From Orychophragmus violaceus (lineage: Eukaryota > Streptophyta > Magnoliopsida > Brassicales > Brassicaceae): a DNA stretch of 64,000 nucleotides. Position 1 is the stretch's first letter, and the number at the start of each line of letters is the position of its first letter. The stretch is taken from assembly GCA_030180135.1 (NCBI GenBank), contig CM058233.1, forward strand, positions 104,883,994 through 104,947,993, in the 5' to 3' direction. The translations under genes and the position numbers were made by a program. Shown in pieces: positions 22,175-34,002 of this stretch. The notes under the pieces were generated by a model, which saw nothing but the letters and a program-made list of their open reading frames with translations, was not told the origin of the DNA and ran no database searches.

Positions 22175-23720
22175 CTATAGCTCTGATTTCTTTGAAGAAG
22201 AGGATCTAACTCCTTTCCACCATCTCCGGACCCGGTTCGACACTTTCTGTGCATGTCTCTTCAGAACCTCACCTTTCTTCTTGATTTCCTTAGTGATTGT
22301 CGTACTCCATTCTTCCTTTTTACTCTCTTTCTCTGTCAGAACTTTCCCCTGAAACCAACAAAACCATAAAAGTGTTTCAGAGAACAGTGTAAGCTGTTTG
22401 GTTTAAGCCAACTATCTGAAACACATAAACTTCTTATGTACCAAGTTCTTGGGAAACTTTTCATCTTCTTCCTCATCTTCATCATCGTCACCATCTTCAT
22501 TACCGAATATCCCCGGGTTATCTTTGTACTTCTCTATATCTTCTCTAGAGTATACCTTCATGCCAGGTGCTCCTGGCATACCCTGTTGGAACAAAACAGC
22601 GGTAAATCAAAGTTAGCTTAAGATCATTCCAAGATACTGATGCTTGCTTTTAGTCATCAGAACTCTCACCTGCATAGATCTCATGATCTTGTCCATCTCA
22701 GCATCTTTCGATGGTTTTGCAACAAATGGTTCTCCAGGAACCCGGTCCTGGACAAAGATAAAGAGACCACTTATCACCACAAAGTTTCTGTCTTTTCATC
22801 AAAATTTCATCTCCACAGCAACATACGGACCCTAATCATTTCAGATATGGTCTTGAAGAAAGCGTATAAAAAGGGTACCTTGGGAACAGGAGGCGGGTTC
22901 TTGGTACAAGCATCAGTCAGGTCCTTGCATAGATGATTAACCAGTGAAACAAGATCAGGCTTAGACTTGTATGTATACTCTGCAACATCAGTGTCAGAGT
23001 AACCAATGACCTGGAAACACACAGACAGATAAAAATCACATTCCCTAACTTGTAATGTTACAAGAAAAATGCAAATCCAATTGTATTAATAGCTGAAAGA
23101 TCACAAAAGTGCTCACCTTTTGACAAGCAGCCTCGATCGTCTTGCACTCAGAATTGCACATCCCTTCTTCTTCTTGTTCAACCAGCTACGAAAACCAAAT
23201 CAGAACAATCCAAAATGTCAACCAGAGTCAAGAGATAACCAAACATTTCAATTCTTGGATCAAACAAGTGGGAGAGAGAGAGAGAAAATCTTTATTACCT
23301 GAAGCTTATCGCCTTTCTCCACAATGTCAATCTTGAGGATCCAATCAGCTTCCTCTTTCTTCAAGTTGCAGACATTTTCAGCAATCTCAATGATCTCATA
23401 CTCTGAGATCTATCTAACATTTGTTTTCCAACCGCAAATTTCAGTAACAGAACAGAACAGAACAAAAATAGAAAGATGACTGATTCTGACTCACAACACA
23501 ATCTGACCTTCTTGGGCGAGATCTCTACTTGCTTCTCCTTCACTAGCTGGTGTAGCCGTGAGGCTAGTTTCTCGCACACCTGGCACTTTATGTACGGAAT
23601 ATCCTCCTTTCTCGGCGTCGACAACAATGGTTTCTTTGCATCAACGGAGACCGGTAATAACGCCGACGAAGCTAAAAGAGCTAATGTAACAGCTATCAGA
23701 ACTCGATTCATCTCCACCAT
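22175..23720 (-). CDS. SES1: SES1-like ER luminal protein (saposin-like/MIR-type unknown in older annotations)
   Basis: Seven exons on the minus strand (23720-23508, 23409-23299, 23185-23117, 23010-22879, 22747-22670, 22582-22442, 22348-22175) join in frame to 305 residues. A signal peptide (about 1-28, LIAVTLALLASSALLPVSVDA) is followed by a Cys-containing region (IKCQVCEKLASRL, CNSECKTIEAACQK), a Pro stretch, an acidic stretch of Asp/Glu and a basic tail ending KKSEL. A. thaliana At4g29520 (SES1) is reported as an ER chaperone-like protein needed for salt tolerance. The terminal KSEL resembles a KDEL-type retention signal and supports ER residence. An in-frame Met lies eight codons upstream; the chosen start gives the cleaner signal peptide. 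A truncated second copy lies at 27.1-27.7 kb. Confidence 0.9.
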
Positions 23721-24490
23721 TGAATGAATGAAGACAAACACTCTCTCCCTCTAAAAAATTTGTGAAAGTTCGGAGCTTTTAATCAAATTCTGGAAGATCA
23801 ATGGGTTTTACGGTTGTTCTTTGCCGAGAAAATATGGGTTTTGATTTCCTGTGCCGTGTTGTTGAAGTGGCGTCGATGTTACATTTGTTAACGTGTTTCC
23901 TGCAATCTTATTGGCTATTCGAGTGCTGACACGAAATGGAGCCCAGGGGTTCAGCCAATAGCATGTAAGGTAACTACTTTTTTTTACAAGGTAACAAGGG
24001 TAACATAATTTTCAGACCGAAGCAAAATCTTGAAGGTGATTTATGATCATCGGATTTTTATTTCCCAACAAGAAAGAGCAGAACTTCCGGTCTGAATCTG
24101 AAGGGACTTGGACGAAATGGATTTTAGCATGTAGATGCATCTACTGTGTCCCAATGTTGATGACTCTTTTGAATTAAGAAACTGAATATCATGATTTTTT
24201 TTTTGGCATTGGTAGATGAAGAGCCTGAGAGTAGCTATGTAAGAGCCAATGACTGAGAGTGGCATTGTGGTAGTAAGAGGAACATAGACAAGAAGGAAGT
24301 AGATGGAGAGAAACAAGGGAACAATGATGAGCGGGCAACAGATAGTGAGTTGGGAGAATGAAGGGTGAGGATTTAATATCATAGATTGCTAGAGTCAACG
24401 AGTCAAACATAGTCTGTATATAGTTTACAGATCATTCTTGGAGTCAGTTTGTCGCTTCTGTTAGTGAAGTTGGGAAGATCAAGAGAGACT
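23721..24490. other. SES1 upstream region
   Basis: Promoter and upstream sequence of SES1. Most of it, to about 24230, recurs at 27331-27745 together with SES1 exon 1, which defines the duplicated block. No separate gene could be supported. Confidence 0.5.
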
Positions 24491-24601
24491 GTTCTATATG
24501 ATCATCAAAAGCTCAAGAACAAATGTCTTGAGTTTGTAAATCCTTTGATAAATCAATAAAAAGTAGTTTCTTGGCTTTTCAATTGGTGCGGTGAGCAAGC
24601 G

Positions 24602-25065
24602 AATATGGCGACGCTTACACCGGAGGAATGCGCGAAACACATTGGCGAGATGACTTCGACAATGGAGTTTCTTAGCGGAGGATACCAAGTTCTGGCGAAG
24701 ATTATTTCGGCGACGGAGAAGAAATTAAATACCATGCATTCACGGTTACAAATATTGTTATCGTCGTTTCATAGCTTACAACAAACCATCGTCAGTTAGG
24801 GATCCAAGCGAGTCGACTCACCGAGTTCTTCAAATCCGGCATGTCAGACATATTCGAAGAATCCGATGACGACTAATCCGATAGGTGCGATTTTGAATAA
24901 TAGGGAAGAAATGTTGCGTAAAGTTGAAATGCCTATGTTCAGTGGTGAGAATCTGTATGCATGGATTGCTAGGGTTGATCGATTTTATAGATTCGGCCAA
25001 TACGTTGACTAGACAAAGATATAATTAGCATTGTTAAGTCTATAGTAGGCTGACCTGAGTTGGTT
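24602..25065 (+). mobile_element. Ty3/gypsy gag fragment
   Basis: A short frame MATLTPEECAKHIGEMTS, then after a stop a second stretch with VEMPMFSGENLYAWIARVDRFYRFGQY, is typical of the gag start of plant gypsy elements. Preceding sequence near 24585 (attggtgcggtgagc) may be a primer-binding-site region after an LTR end. The frame breaks several times and stops abruptly where protease-gene sequence begins. Confidence 0.75.
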
Positions 25066-25067
25066 GA

Positions 25068-25300
25068 TACCTCTAATTGGTTGTATCTCTAGTTTGATGA
25101 GTGCTTCGTCAAAAGATAAATTCTCCACGCCATCTATGTGCGCCAATTCTTGTGAAACATGTGCTGATATTTCACTAACATGTCTACACATCTTATATGG
25201 CATATGCTCATCCTTTTGAAGTCCTTCTTGAAGGACATATAGTAGCGCTCTTCTTATATAGTAGTGTACATGCCTCTTGCATTTATTTGCTTTATTCTAA
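25068..25300 (-). pseudogene. Fragment of papain-like protease exon 4 (copy 1 of duplicated block)
   Basis: This stretch matches the central part of exon 4 of the protease gene at 31193-31590 (shared residues include MCRHVSEI, QELAHIDGVE, LSFDEALIKLE). Stops and small indels break it. No other exon of that gene is found here. Confidence 0.85.
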
Positions 25301-25477
25301 CATTAAATTATCTAATAAGAAATATAAGCTATATATGATACTAATTTTTGGTGTTCTTTAAGCGTCAAATGAATTTGAGCAAACATTGTGCAATAATGAA
25401 ACCATAGTTTTCTGATTCGATACTCATGTATAGTCCTTGTAAACAAATTTTGAATAAGCAAATAATATGGTCATTGG

Positions 25478-26110
25478 TCAAAAGACGAATATGATGGACG
25501 TTGGAATGATGAAGCAATTGATGATTTCTACAAAATTGATCTAAAGTGGCTTACAAATGATATTTGGTTCAACCTATTAATAAGCAACATTCATCATTAG
25601 GAGGTGAGAGAGCATAACATTATTTGTTCCATATGTTCATTCTCAAGAAAGTTATGTGTTGTTTTCTGTTTCAATATTTTGTCTTTTATAAGTTGAAGAT
25701 TTAGACATTGGAGAAAATGATTTGACTTAATCTATATGTTGAATACTAGTTTTCCGTTATGTGAAAATGTTTTGATATACTTTTTGTTTTAGACATTTCA
25801 AGTTTTTGAAATTATAAATGAAAAAAAAATCAGTGTTGGTAAATTTTATTATCTACTTGTCTTTTTTATCTACCATACAAAACTTTATTTTGGTGTGTCT
25901 ATGCAGATCAAGAAAGTTGTTGTGCAAACTCGTGAAGCAATTGAGCCAAAGGAAAAGCTCAAATCTACGAATGCAATCTTCTACATCAAATTTAGTGACT
26001 CTGGCCAGACCAAAGATCACATAGTCATTGTTGTAATAAGAACCACAATGTGTTTGTGACACGTTTCTCTCGTAGTTAAATGTCCAATTGATACTCGTCA
26101 AGCTGATCTA
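25478..26110 (+). pseudogene. UPF0725 pseudogene, exons 4-6 (copy 1 of duplicated block)
   Basis: Three segments match exons 4, 5 and 6 of the intact UPF0725 gene at 45579-46224, with intron positions kept: about 25478-25605 (WNDEAIDDFYK), 25690-25765, and 25905-26110 (IKKVVVQTREAIEPKEKLK, AIFYIKFSDSGQT). The last exon has frameshifts and a premature stop. The following 26111-26550 also matches the 3' flank of that gene. Confidence 0.87.
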
Positions 26111-26559
26111 CTCTAAATTAGGTCTGAAGACATATTTAGCCAAAAGAAGATGTTGCAGATTTCCTCTGCTTTTTTTTTTCAATACTTAATAACAAAAATC
26201 TTATCAAAATAATAATGTCTTACTTTTAATTATTCATGCATGTTCTTCAAGCTGATTTTCCTTTCTAGCAAAAAAAAAAAAAAAATCAAAAAATCAAAAA
26301 ATGATATTGCTATTGTTCCTTTATCTTCCGTGTCTTTTGTCAACAATTTTTAATTTTGATTTTCTGTATCTAACAATATTGCTCTTCCTGGTCTTCTGAA
26401 TTTTAGTTTTGAATTTCATACGATAGAATAAACAGTGGTCTTCTGAAATTTTTTTGGAAGATTTAACTATTGTATTTTAGTTATATAGTATTTGATCCCA
26501 AACTTTTTTTTTATTATTATTATTATAAAGATATCATAGGGCCATTGTAAGAAGAACGA

Positions 26560-26670
26560 ATGTGATTGTATTTCAGTATCTGAATCCTCTCACGAATATG
26601 AGGTTGATCCAGCTTTGAAGAAAGCGTACTATCGCCAACTTCGCATGATAGATTATTTGTTACAAAATTA
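26560..26670 (+). pseudogene. UPF0725 exon 1 remnant
   Basis: It encodes EVDPALKKAYYRQLR, the end of exon 1 in this family, followed by an interrupted donor region. A sister remnant lies at 46951-47115, downstream of the intact gene, so the ancestral block already had a second UPF0725 gene in tandem. Confidence 0.7.
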
Positions 26671-27146
26671 ACATCTCATTTGAATTTCTTACCTATATCC
26701 ACAAGATGTGTACTTAGTGCTCAAGATGATTCATTACCCTTATTATGCAATTTGGTTATGCTAGTAATAATAAGTAACTTTGGTTTTTTGGTTATACGGT
26801 TTTCCAGGGATTAGATGATGTTAATATAACTATTCCAAATACCTCACTCTGTGTGCACATATGTGACAACGACTACAAAGATCTCTATCGTCACATGATT
26901 GACATATATATATGCTAGAGTGGGACTCCATCTTCTCTCATAATAGTGCTGTGCATTTTTGTATAATCAAACTATTTGTTAGGTTAAATATATATTTTTG
27001 TGAACAATTGTCTTCCAAATTTTCTCAATATAGAACATTCCTTTTCTTTCTTGTTATGGTGAATTCTTAGTATATGGATTTGAGAAGATTTTGTTGATTA
27101 GTAGATATTCGTTGCTTAGTAGATATGAGAATTAACTTGGTCCACA

Positions 27147-27745
27147 AGTTCACTAGCTGGTGTAGCCGTGAGGCTAGTTTCTCGCACACTTGGCACTTTA
27201 TGTAAGGAACATCCTCCTTTCTCGGCGTCGACAACAACGGTTTCTTTGCATCAACGGGGACCTGTAATAACGCCCACGAAGACAGAAGAGCTAATGTAAC
27301 AGCTATCAGAACTCGATTCATCTCCACCATTGAATGAAGATAAACACTCTCTCCCTCTAAAAAATCTGTGAAAGTTGGGAGCTTTTAATCAAATTCTGGA
27401 AAATCAATGGGTTTTACGGTTGTTCTCGGCCGAGAAAATATGGGTTTTGATTTCCTGTGCCGTGTTGTTGAAGTGGGATCGATGTTACGTTTGTTAACGT
27501 GTTTCCTGCAATATTATTGGCTATTCGAGTGCTGACACGAAGTAAAGCCCACTGGTTCAATCAATATCATGTAAGGTAAACTACTGTCTTCTTCTTTTTT
27601 GTGTGTGGTAATTCTCTGATATTTGACTTTTTACAGGGGTAACAGAATGTTTAAGACCAAAGCAAAATCTTGAAGGTGATTTATGTTCATCGGATTTTTT
27701 TCTTGGCATTGGTAGATGAAGAGCCTGAGAGTAGCCTATGTAAGA
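27147..27745 (-). pseudogene. Truncated SES1 duplicate (exon 1 and promoter)
   Basis: The minus strand repeats SES1 exon 1 from MVEMNRVLIAVTLALL to LASRLHQLV with few changes, then loses homology before the exon end. Upstream of the ATG the match to the true SES1 promoter continues to about 27745. None of the later six exons is present, so no SES1 protein can be made. Confidence 0.92.
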
Positions 27746-28241
27746 CATTTATGTCTACTGAAGACAGTCCCCTTAAGTCTTGAAAAGGGGCTCACGAAGA
27801 TGGTACTTGATATTACTCAACTCTTTCCACTTCCGTCTTCTCTGTGCATCTCTATCGCAGAAACATGTAGACATATTGTACTTGATAGTTGATGTTTAAT
27901 GCATGAACAGAATCAAAGCTATAAAGCGTTCACAGGGTTGGTGCCATGTTGTAGTCATCCGAGTTTAAGGATATCTGAAGTTTTTCTTCGCCCACCAAGT
28001 TCAGAGACAAGACAAGGGTCCCAAATTTCAGACCATGTAGTCGAGGAAGTATATGGAGTTTGATTGCTAGAAATCACTCATCAAATTATCCTTTCCTTAG
28101 GTCCAGTATCCTTGAGTTTCCTTCACAAGGCAAGTCTAGATCATACTGATTCAACTAATTTACTAGTTAATCATCAGTCGAATAATATCCGTGTGTTCTT
28201 TTCATACCTGCCACTGTGTCATTCCAACAAAAGGAGAAATG
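27746..28241. other. Unassigned sequence, possibly a decayed gene
   Basis: Short minus-strand stretches look codon-like (for example TTWSEIWDPCLVSELGG around 27975-28055) but are broken by stops and could not be tied to a family. Similar weak stretches occur at 28520-28870. These may be remnants of a lost neighbour gene. Confidence 0.2.
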
Positions 28242-28244
28242 TTA

Positions 28245-28513
28245 GAGCAAGTATATCCACGTTATGGGCGTCGATTCTTAGGCAAAAAAATATTAAAAAA
28301 TTGTGGGTCTCACGTGGGACCCACGTGGGACCCACATGAATAGTTAACAAATCCAGCAGAGAAATCCTTAGCTAAGGATCGGTTTCTTCCCTGTAGCGCC
28401 TACGTGGCGCCACGGTATTGGCCAATTTTTTTTTTTTCGTCTGTAAAAAAAAAAAAAAATATTAAAAAATTTGTTTAAGAAACCCATACCGAGTAACAAC
28501 GATGTTTATGCTC
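28245..28513. mobile_element. Tourist-like MITE
   Basis: About 269 bp with terminal GAGCAAGTATA and TTTATGCTC, flanked by TTA on both sides (28242-28244, 28514-28516). The 3-bp TTA/TAA duplication and short GC-rich hairpin interior point to PIF/Harbinger-derived MITEs. Members of this family recur through the right half of the window. Confidence 0.85.
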
Positions 28514-30336
28514 TTACTGTAGTGTTCATCTTGACTGAGATAACACCATAATCCCAAATCAATCCCTTGAGAACCACTTCTTGTTCAGTCTTGCATCCTC
28601 TCGCATATGAACGCTCATGACACCATAAAAGAAAGATATACCAAAGAACAGCCTAGGATATTGGAGCTACAAAGCCTTAAATTTTGATAGCATAGACTTT
28701 GTAACTAGACTGTTAGTGCACTTAACAGATTCGATCATCGGATACTTATGAGCATGTAGCATCGGAGCAAATATGGCAATAAAATGAAGCAAGAAGTTTC
28801 CAAGTTTAGTGCCTTGGAATACCTTTCTGCCATTTCCTGAACCTTAGAATAAAGTCTGTGGATCTGTACGCCCCCAAGTCGGGACCCAGACCGGGTTATA
28901 TTTTAGTTATAATTGTTTAATCCACATTATAAAGTGAGTTAATAATTTAGGTTTTTAAAAATAAATTGCGTTATTTATGGTATATTATATAAAGGTATAT
29001 GTTTTAACTTGCTTTATATTATAAGATTATGGTTTGAAAATAATTTATTTTTATTTTATGAAAAAAATCCATTATTAAAGTTATTTGATAGACATTTCTT
29101 TATTGCATTTACCTATAATATTTTCTTTTAAACCAATATATATTTATATGTATAATTTATTATATTTTAATATTTCAAGAATTAATTATCTACACAAGTA
29201 AAAAACAATACATTTATAATTTTGCATTTTTAGTGTACATATAATTGAAATTGGTTAATTAACCTTTTTAATATTTTCATTGAAAAAGTTCAATTTTAAT
29301 ATTTTATTTTCCAAATTAGCTAATCTATTTTTCAACACATAGTGATATATATATAATTTGCAAATTTGATGGAACAAACCGTTAAAAATTGAATTCAAAC
29401 ATGAACCAAAATTTAACACATCATATATTGAATGATATAAATAATGAATAATTTTGATATTTTATTTAATTATATATATACATTAAACTCGTGCAAAGTT
29501 TATTTTTAGAGAATTTATAATCAAAATTGGCTAATTTATTTTTCAACCCGTTTTTGTAATGGTTTAAATATTTTATAATTTCGTGGAATATCCCGCTAAA
29601 AATGCAATAGTATAAACATCAATCGTAATATTATCTATCTATATTTTAACAATATAAAATATTGCATAATTTTAAAATTTAATTGAAGTAAAATATATCA
29701 ATCTAATTTTTAGTTTTCTATTTTTAAAAATATTTTATAAATTAAGTTTTAATTTATAGTAATTTATTTATTTTTATAATATTCAATTTTTAAAATTTAA
29801 ATTATGTTAAAATACACGAATTTGTGTTTATATTGGTCTAAATATAAATATTTTGTGTTTATTATAGATAAAATGTAATTAAATTGCTGTTTAGTAATTT
29901 TTACTAATAAATAGGAATTTGTTAATTATTTTTCTTAAAAATAATAAATTATAAATATTTTTAAAATTTTGTTATAATATTAAATTATATATTTATATTT
30001 CAAACAAAAAGATATTAGAGAAAATATATGTTTAGTTAATTAGAAAAATGATATCCATTATATTTAGTTTGTTTGAATGCATGTTTAGTAATATTTTTGT
30101 TTAGAAATATGGATAGCAGAGTAAATATTATATTACTTAATTTTTCTTGATAAAATTTAGTTAAATCATTAATTTTCAATTGTATAACTTGTAAATAAAT
30201 AACACATCACCAAAAGTTAATCTCCTAACCACTTTATTTTTTTATAGTATTGACTAATACGCTATTTAATCACACTGCTCATTATTTCATTTGCTTCTTC
30301 CTGTCCGCTCCCCTGTAATTAAAACATGAAATATAT
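28514..30336. other. Very AT-rich intergenic region, Helitron-like
   Basis: 28880-30160 is about 80 percent or more A+T and shares order and wording with 47239-48800 (for example taattgtttaat, tggaacaa.ccgttaaaaa, catcaatcgtaata), so both belong to one non-coding repeat family related to the Helitrons described below. No gene is seen. Confidence 0.5.
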
Positions 30337-30685
30337 TGTAACGCCCCGTCCGCCCCTACCGGTGAGTCACCCATCCCTCCCCCGGACTCGTGGGCCCCAC
30401 CCCTGTCCGACGGTCGGTGCGTTATTTTTGGTAGGCCCGACCGACTAATCCACTGACCCTACAATCACCCCATGACCTTTTCCCATGTGTTTTGTCCTCA
30501 CACACATGCTACCACGAGTCACTTCCCGGAAGGTCACCCATCCTGGGACTACTCCAGTCCAAGCACGCTTAACTCTGGAGTTCTTTCAGGCAAGTGACCG
30601 GAAAAGGTAAGTGCACTTGGTGATATAGGTAGCCAAATTAATTCATTTAAGACTATCTCAAATGGGCCGGGCCAGGGCCCTTACA
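30337..30685 (-). mobile_element. Cassandra-type solo LTR containing a 5S rRNA-like segment
   Basis: A 349-bp sequence bounded by TGTAA...TTACA is flanked by a perfect 5-bp duplication TATAT (30332-30336 and 30686-30690). On the minus strand its middle (about 30505-30600) closely resembles the 3' two thirds of plant 5S rRNA (GTTAAGCGTGCTTGGACTGG, AGGATGGGTGACC). LTRs carrying 5S sequence define the Cassandra TRIM retrotransposons, which use a 5S-type polymerase III promoter. No second LTR or internal region is present, so it is a solo LTR from recombination. Confidence 0.92.
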
Positions 30686-30787
30686 TATATCATTATCAAA
30701 TAACAACCAAAACACTTATCCATGGTAACACAGTAAGCAAAAACACTTATCCATGCTAACACAATAAGCAAAAAGTATATATTTACC

Positions 30788-32031
30788 TCAATCACACTTC
30801 ATTGGATTACCCTCTTCATGAAGAACTGGACAACAAAAGTCAATAATCAATGGCTTTGGCTTCACAAACTTGTCATCAAGAACCATGCCCGGTACGTTAG
30901 GTGTGTCGTCTTTATCTATTTGGGCCAGCATTATCTCCATCGATACTTTAAGGTATCCATCATTCACCACACCCTCCCCATGAGTTGATTTTACCCAAAA
31001 GAATTTTTCTCCATTTTCCTCTCCCACATCAAACACAGAAACTGCATGCATTCCTCCAAATGAAGAATTCGCACACATAGGGCCACGATAAATACCCTAA
31101 CAAAAACCAGTCTTTTAGTACATATATCTAGTATATGTAACAAGTGGTTCAATTTTAATCAGTTTTTGATCATAGAAGAAGTAGGTACATACCTTTTTAG
31201 CGAGTATGTAATCTGGCATGAAGATATGCAACGATGCTCCGATTGGTTGTGACTCTAGTTTGATGAGTGCTTCGTCGAAAGATAACTTCTCCACGCCATC
31301 TATGTGCGCTAGTTCTTGTGGAACACGTGCTGGTATTTCACTAACATGTCTACACCTCTTGTATGGTCTGTGCTCTTCTTTTTGAAGTCCTTCCCGAAGA
31401 ACGTATAATAGAGCTCTCCTTATGCTCAACGTATAGCAGTAGTGATTGTGCCTTTTGCATTTCTTTGCTTTATCTTGATCAGCAAAGTCGAGAATATCTT
31501 GGGCTGAGTACTCTATGTACTTAGAGTTTACTTTTTTAATGAACAAGAGAGCACTAACGAGTTCAGCAGCTACAACCGCCCAACATGTCTCTGTCAAAAT
31601 ATAACAAATATTTATCAAGTGCTCAATATCTAATTAATCAAAAAGTTCATTAGAAGGAGATATACCACAAAACCCTTGATCTCTAACACGGCCCATTTCT
31701 TTCTTCCAATTCGTATCCTTCGAGCTGTCTTGTACATTCTGAAATTAGGAGAAAGTTTTACTTTAATTTTTTTAGCTAAACTATATATAGGTAAGTATGG
31801 ACCTGTATAATATGAATCTCACCCTGAATACACGCCAATATGCGTATATGGCATGTTTTATCTTTATGAACTTAATTGAAGACGTTGGATTCGTTGCCAA
31901 GATTTGAGAGATGAGTTCCACGGGCAAATCTAGCAGTTCCTATATTAGAAAAGTCAGAAATGTCGTTAGTTAACACTTAAAAACACGAGTATATTTATCT
32001 AAATACTTACCTTAGCTGCTGGCTCCTCCAT
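30788..32031 (-). CDS. Divergent papain-like (C1A) cysteine protease homologue without propeptide
   Basis: Five exons on the minus strand (32031-32011, 31939-31823, 31738-31666, 31590-31193, 31096-30788) join in frame to 305 residues with GT/AG borders throughout. After MEEPAAK comes a short region without signal peptide or ERFNIN-type inhibitory propeptide. The mature-like fold has DQGFC..TCWAV, holding the oxyanion Gln and the catalytic Cys, and GMHAVSVFDVGEENGEKFFWVK with the catalytic His. The usual NSWG after it reads STHG, so the third catalytic residue Asn is missing and Cys-His activity is doubtful. Similar cathepsin-related proteins without propeptide exist in A. thaliana. The protein is probably cytosolic. 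A fragmentary duplicate lies at 25.1 kb. Confidence 0.82.
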
Positions 32032-32239
32032 TTTCTTCTCACCTGCGGTCAATATTGAAAAAAGTAGATGTATTAAGAGTAACTAAATTAGCCGACATTC
32101 AATTGAAAAGATAGTGCAAAGCAAGCCATCAAAAGGGTCTCGTTGATTTAGCACAAACAAGGTTGAACAACACATAACATGTTGAATGAATAGGATCGTT
32201 CTAAACTTCTACTACACGGTACTGTAATATTCAAATAAC

Positions 32240-32547
32240 TAATAAAACTCTAATTCTCGTCCAACCGAAAATTTCGAGATCTTGATTCATGGTTTCTTGG
32301 GTTGAAAGTTTGTTTCGGTTGCGTTTGGCCGTTTGGGGTCGTGTTGTGGTTTGAGGAAAGCGGGGCTCTTCGTTTCCGCTGGCGTGAGGTTGCTCCACCA
32401 CCGGTGTGCTTTCCGGGTCTCTCGCGTCACTATTCTTCTGCTCTAGTTAGGGGTTACCTTTGGGCTCGGCTTTTCTTGACGTGAGGTTTTTGAGGTTGAA
32501 TTTAAGTTCTTTGGAAATTGAATGTATATCAATGAAACTGAAATGGT
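32240..32547. other. GC-richer unassigned block
   Basis: This stretch (about 32290-32480) is GC-richer than its surroundings and ends in an A-rich, LINE-tail-like sequence. It separates the protease promoter from CDA-unit flank sequence. No gene is supported. Confidence 0.25.
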
Positions 32548-33130
32548 GTGATTACCTCGTACGCAAACAATATCACAGGCGCATGCACTGTTACAAAACC
32601 TAAAGGAGATAGTCACTCTATATATACACTATCATATTCATATGGAACCACTTTTCAAAGCAACTAATTGCTTTAAAGTAGTTAGAATTACTTAACTAAG
32701 ACTACTAATTAAATTAATTCAAACTACTTTAAAGCAAAGTTTTTAAAGTAGTTAGAATTACTTGAATCAATAGACTTAGTTAATTAATCATGCATTGTAT
32801 GAATAGTTAAATATATAGATAGAAAAAAACTGGAAAATTATTCTTAAATCCAAACTAATCTACTGTCAAAACCCATGCATGATGACTCATGTACGATCTT
32901 TTAAAGCAAATGTAGTTTTTTTTTTATAACTAAAATGCAAATGTAGTTAATATTAAATGTTTGTCTTTAGTAGAAATTAAGTAGATGTGGTGAAGACAAA
33001 CGAGTAGTAAAATATGGCTCAATAGTCTTAGCCCTAAACAATTTTCATTTTATTGGTTTGATAAATGATAAAAAGTTAAACAATTTATTCATAGACTATA
33101 GTTTCAAAAGTTAGCAGATTCTATTCTACC
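32548..33130 (-). repeat. Truncated, inverted CDA-unit upstream flank
   Basis: Sequence beginning GTGTGATTACCTCGTACG matches, in reverse, the upstream flank of the CDA genes (as at 38920-39400, 53040-53225 and 57950-58140). No CDA gene follows to the left, so this is the remnant of a further inverted unit whose gene has been lost. Confidence 0.75.
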
Positions 33131-33134
33131 ATAC

Positions 33135-33718
33135 CAGTTACAAGAAAATTAATGATAATCAAAGTCAGCTGACCTAATACGAATAGTAACCAAAACTAAA
33201 TGGCCGTAACGATAATAGAACAATTGTTAGGCCGTTGACTGTAAGGTGTACTTTTTTCCTTGTAATTGTAATGTGATTTATATATATATATATATATATA
33301 TAGTTACAAGAAAATTAATGATAATCAAAGTCAGCTGATCTAATACGAATAGTAACCAAAACTAAATGGCCCTAACGATAATAGAACAATTGTTAAGCTG
33401 TTGACTGTAAGGTGTACTTTTTTCCTTGTAATTGTAATGTGATTTTTGTATTGCACCACTATATATATATATAGTTACAAGAAAATTAATGATAATACGA
33501 ATAATAACCAAAACTAAATGGCCGTAACGATAATAGAACAATTGTTAAGCCGTTGACTGTAAGGTGTACTTATATATATATAAATATGATAATCAAAGTC
33601 AGCTGACCTAATACGAAAAGTAATCAAAACTAAATGGGCGTAACGATACTAGAACAATTGTTAAGCCGTTGACCGTAAGGTGTACTTTTTTCCTTGTAAT
33701 TGTAATGTGATTTTTACA
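33135..33718. repeat. Tandem array of about four 150-bp repeats
   Basis: Copies begin near 33135, 33301, 33472 and 33585 with TTACAAGAAAATTAATGATAA (the last lacks its start) and end with AAGGTGTACTTTTTTCC or a shortened form, separated by TA-rich tracts. Single copies occur in inverse orientation in the downstream flanks of the plus-strand CDA genes (about 56350-56460 and 60390-60800), so the unit was single-copy before it expanded here. Confidence 0.88.
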
Positions 33719-34002
33719 TATATACACATAGCATGAGTTTATTAAAATTAACATTATTAACATACATCTTTATAGCGTTATATACTTTTAAAGAGTACGT
33801 TACATTATTTTGTACATGTGATTTTTATTGATAACTTGTTACAAAGAAATATAGATTACCATATATAATAACATTTAAATTGCCAATATCAGGTTGTTAA
33901 AAACGGTAATAGGCGGTTCAATTTATGTTGCCAAAAAAGAAAGAAACTGATCTAGTGGTTGTGAGTGAACTTGGTTGAGAATCCACAAGTCTTAAGTCTT
34001 GA

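Noticed and set aside
23476..23727. Plus-strand frame opposite SES1 exon 1
   Set aside because: Antisense shadow of the signal-peptide exon.
24047..24410. Minus-strand frames of 73 and 111 codons upstream of SES1
   Set aside because: Hydrophobic low-information frames; the region is promoter-like and partly duplicated without the frame.
30505..30600. 5S rRNA gene
   Set aside because: Only part of 5S is matched and it lies inside an LTR with target-site duplication; Cassandra explains it.
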